Part shown: positions 5,165 through 6,539 of the stretch, piece by piece
How positions within the stretch are numbered: the stretch's first letter is position 1
Layout: every line of letters begins with the position of its first letter
Source: an uncultured Mycoplasmatota bacterium
Lineage (GTDB): Bacteria > Bacillota_I > Bacilli_A > RF39 > UBA660
NCBI GenBank assembly: GCA_947297555.1
Contig: CAMYTM010000038.1
Location: 1 to 6,539 of the forward strand
Reading direction: 5' to 3'
DNA: 6,539 nt
The notes under the pieces: generated by a model
The model's database searches: none
Seen by the model: only the letters and a program-made list of their open reading frames with translations
Told to the model about the DNA's origin: nothing
Position numbers and translations under genes: made by a program

Positions 5165-6539
5165 CATAAATGTTTGCGTTACATTTTGAGTCATTCCGCT
5201 AAAGTCAATGTCATTGTCTAATATGTAATATCCATAAGGTTCTGCATTGATTTTATTTACTAATTCTTCAGCCGTTTTGATGTGGGTCATTTCTAGGTCG
5301 GTTCCTAGTGGATCATCTATAAAGTCGTTGGTGACTCTTTTTAAGTAATGGTAATAGATTTTACGAAGATTGGTTCCACTTGTAATGTTTCGATTGCCAT
5401 TTTTCGCATCATTTCTTAAAGCATCGACAAATTGTTCAATCATTAAATCAATGTTGACATATTTGTTATCAAGTTTAGATTCAATTTCCGCATAGCGACT
5501 CATTCTGTATTCTTTCCAGTTCATGGCGGTTCCTGTTTTAGATAGTGTTATTTTTTGAATAGCGTCTAAATCAGAACTACTCATTTTACTACCAAAAGTT
5601 ACATAACCATCGACTCCTGCATAACCTAGCATTTCAAACATGTTTTTCTTATTGGAGAACGCATCTGCATATCCATTGTCGTAATGACCCATATACCAAC
5701 GTGTTACCCAAATGGATTCATAACCATAATCATTTGCTCCAATACTGTTGATTGGTACAAGTCCTCGAACACTCACTCCCCATGCATTATTCGGTCTTAA
5801 CATAATTCGATTATCCCAAAGGGATTCTAACGTTGTTAAGTTCATCGCTTCGGCTTGTTCTTTCGTAATGATTCCCCATGTACTCCAACCAGCCGATGTA
5901 TTCATTCTTGTTGCGATTTTTGCTTGTTCTTCTGGAGTTAATTGAATGAATGCTTTCGCTGAAACATAATCTAGAAGTTCTAAGGCGTCAAATTGGCCTT
6001 TAAAATAATTTTCTAATTTTTCTCTCGTATTAATTCTTTCTGGTGTTAAATTTTGGGTTGCCATACTTTCTTTTCCTAAGGTAAAGGCAAAATTGAAGTA
6101 ATAAGGTCCGACATCGTAACCACTAATATTATTGTTACTCCAATTTTCATTTTGTTGAACATTTCCTTCTGTATATGTTTCTAGTTGTAATCTTGCCCCT
6201 TTTCTAAACAACATAATTTTATCGTAAAGGGCATGTTCAAATTCATGCGTCCAAGTATCGTAGTTTGTTAGTCCTGGTCTTGCAATAAACCATAAGAATC
6301 CTGCAGTATTACCAACACCTGCTGCAGATCCATATTGCCATGCTCCTACCGCTTCATTGAAGTTTTTAGAGAATGGTTCCGTTGTCGTTCCACTTCTATT
6401 CCATGTTGTAACAGGAGAGGTTCCCATTGGAATATTTGTTCCAGGGAAATAACTTGTTTTGTATCCTGTAATCGTTTTTACTGTATCATAAACCATAATC
6501 GTAAAACTATTCCAACTTTCAACATGGAAAGATCCAGCC
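4904..6539 (-). CDS. M26-type zinc metallopeptidase (ZmpA/ZmpB/ZmpC-like), N-terminus outside window, C-terminus cut by TGA
   Basis: This is a probable secreted or surface zinc endopeptidase of the IgA1-protease/Zmp group, whose streptococcal members cut host proteins; the target here is unknown. The frame is open to the right edge, so the ATG at 6494-6496 is internal and signal peptide and upstream domains are not visible. Numbering from that Met, the zinc motif HEFEH is at 84-88 (bases 6233-6247), and E106 in ETYTEG is the likely third ligand because it aligns with EFFAKG in recalled ZmpB. The rest of the catalytic domain follows to about 395: ENYFKGQFDALELLDYVSAK (162-181), a W-D-N-R segment (227-230), SVRGLVPINSIG (242-253) and NWKEYRMSRY (326-335). 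From about 400 a repeat region starts (AEELVNKINAEPYGYYILDNDIDF, then GKLDGNGH at 445-452) and runs to the TGA. Streptococcal Zmps usually have such a region before the catalytic domain, not after it. HEFEH also differs from the HEMTH typical there. Confidence 0.87.
   Translation of the reverse strand, partial: AGSFHVESWNSFTIMVYDTVKTITGYKTSYFPGTNIPMGTSPVTTWNRSGTTTEPFSKNFNEAVGAWQYGSAAGVGNTAGFLWFIARPGLTNYDTWTHEFEHALYDKIMLFRKGARLQLETYTEGNVQQNENWSNNNISGYDVGPYYFNFAFTLGKESMATQNLTPERINTREKLENYFKGQFDALELLDYVSAKAFIQLTPEEQAKIATRMNTSAGWSTWGIITKEQAEAMNLTTLESLWDNRIMLRPNNAWGVSVRGLVPINSIGANDYGYESIWVTRWYMGHYDNGYADAFSNKKNMFEMLGYAGVDGYVTFGSKMSSSDLDAIQKITLSKTGTAMNWKEYRMSRYAEIESKLDNKYVNIDLMIEQFVDALRNDAKNGNRNITSGTNLRKIYYHYLKRVTNDFIDDPLGTDLEMTHIKTAEELVNKINAEPYGYYILDNDIDFSGMTQNVTQTFMGKLDGNGHKIIGNKIPIFQKIRFGYVKDLVFERTDIPMNIANVGALSVRTEYSVIENVKAKELQLNFGGRNDVSLIGGSVGTTVTI

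Noticed and set aside
3974..5945. Plus-strand ORFs opposite the metallopeptidase gene
   Set aside because: Low-complexity translations opposite a clear coding frame, without start signals.
1..6539. A new defence system, phage region, CRISPR array or riboswitch
   Set aside because: All genes fall in recognisable chromosomal families or DUF4474, intergenic regions are short, and no repeat array, integrase, phage gene or structured leader was found.

Overview
The window is AT-rich and reads as low-GC Bacillota (Firmicutes), most likely an uncultured gut member. That placement is inferred from the gene families: a DUF4474 protein, a CtpE-like P-type ATPase, and a ZmpA/B/C-type M26 metallopeptidase with GLUG-like repeats. 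Tryptophan is encoded by TGG throughout and the three natural stops that can be seen are all TAA, so the standard bacterial code applies. The left end looks like the raw end of a short-read assembly contig.

Layout, left to right. Bases 1-104 are not genomic. They read as an Illumina Nextera i7 adapter (poly-C, poly-T, P7, an 8-base index, the Read 2 transposon adapter, poly-C). Real sequence starts near 105 inside a GNAT-like acetyltransferase gene on the minus strand (105-374), whose C-terminal half is missing. A 118-bp divergent spacer follows. Then comes a plus-strand gene (493-1401) for a membrane-anchored DUF4474 protein. It converges on a minus-strand P-type cation ATPase of the CtpE type (1413-3779), and the two share a bidirectional hairpin terminator that holds both stop codons. 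The ATPase has its own plausible promoter (3809-3837).

Upstream of the ATPase, beyond a second terminator (3858-3891), is a minus-strand gene running off the right edge (3911-6539). It encodes the catalytic domain of a ZmpA/B/C-like zinc metallopeptidase (HEFEH motif) followed by GLUG-like beta-helix repeats. One in-frame TGA at 4904-4906 interrupts it. The reading frame is open on both sides and the repeats continue across it, so this is one gene broken by a nonsense mutation or a sequence error, not two genes.

The genes do not form an operon or an obvious joint system: orientations alternate and terminators separate the units. The likely roles are separate: small-molecule or protein acetylation, an unknown membrane-associated function, cation transport (probably Ca2+), and extracellular proteolysis of host or neighbour proteins. 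I found no RNA gene, CRISPR array, insertion sequence or new defence system. The main points of note are the adapter-derived left end, which creates a chimeric protein tail, and the interrupted metallopeptidase.
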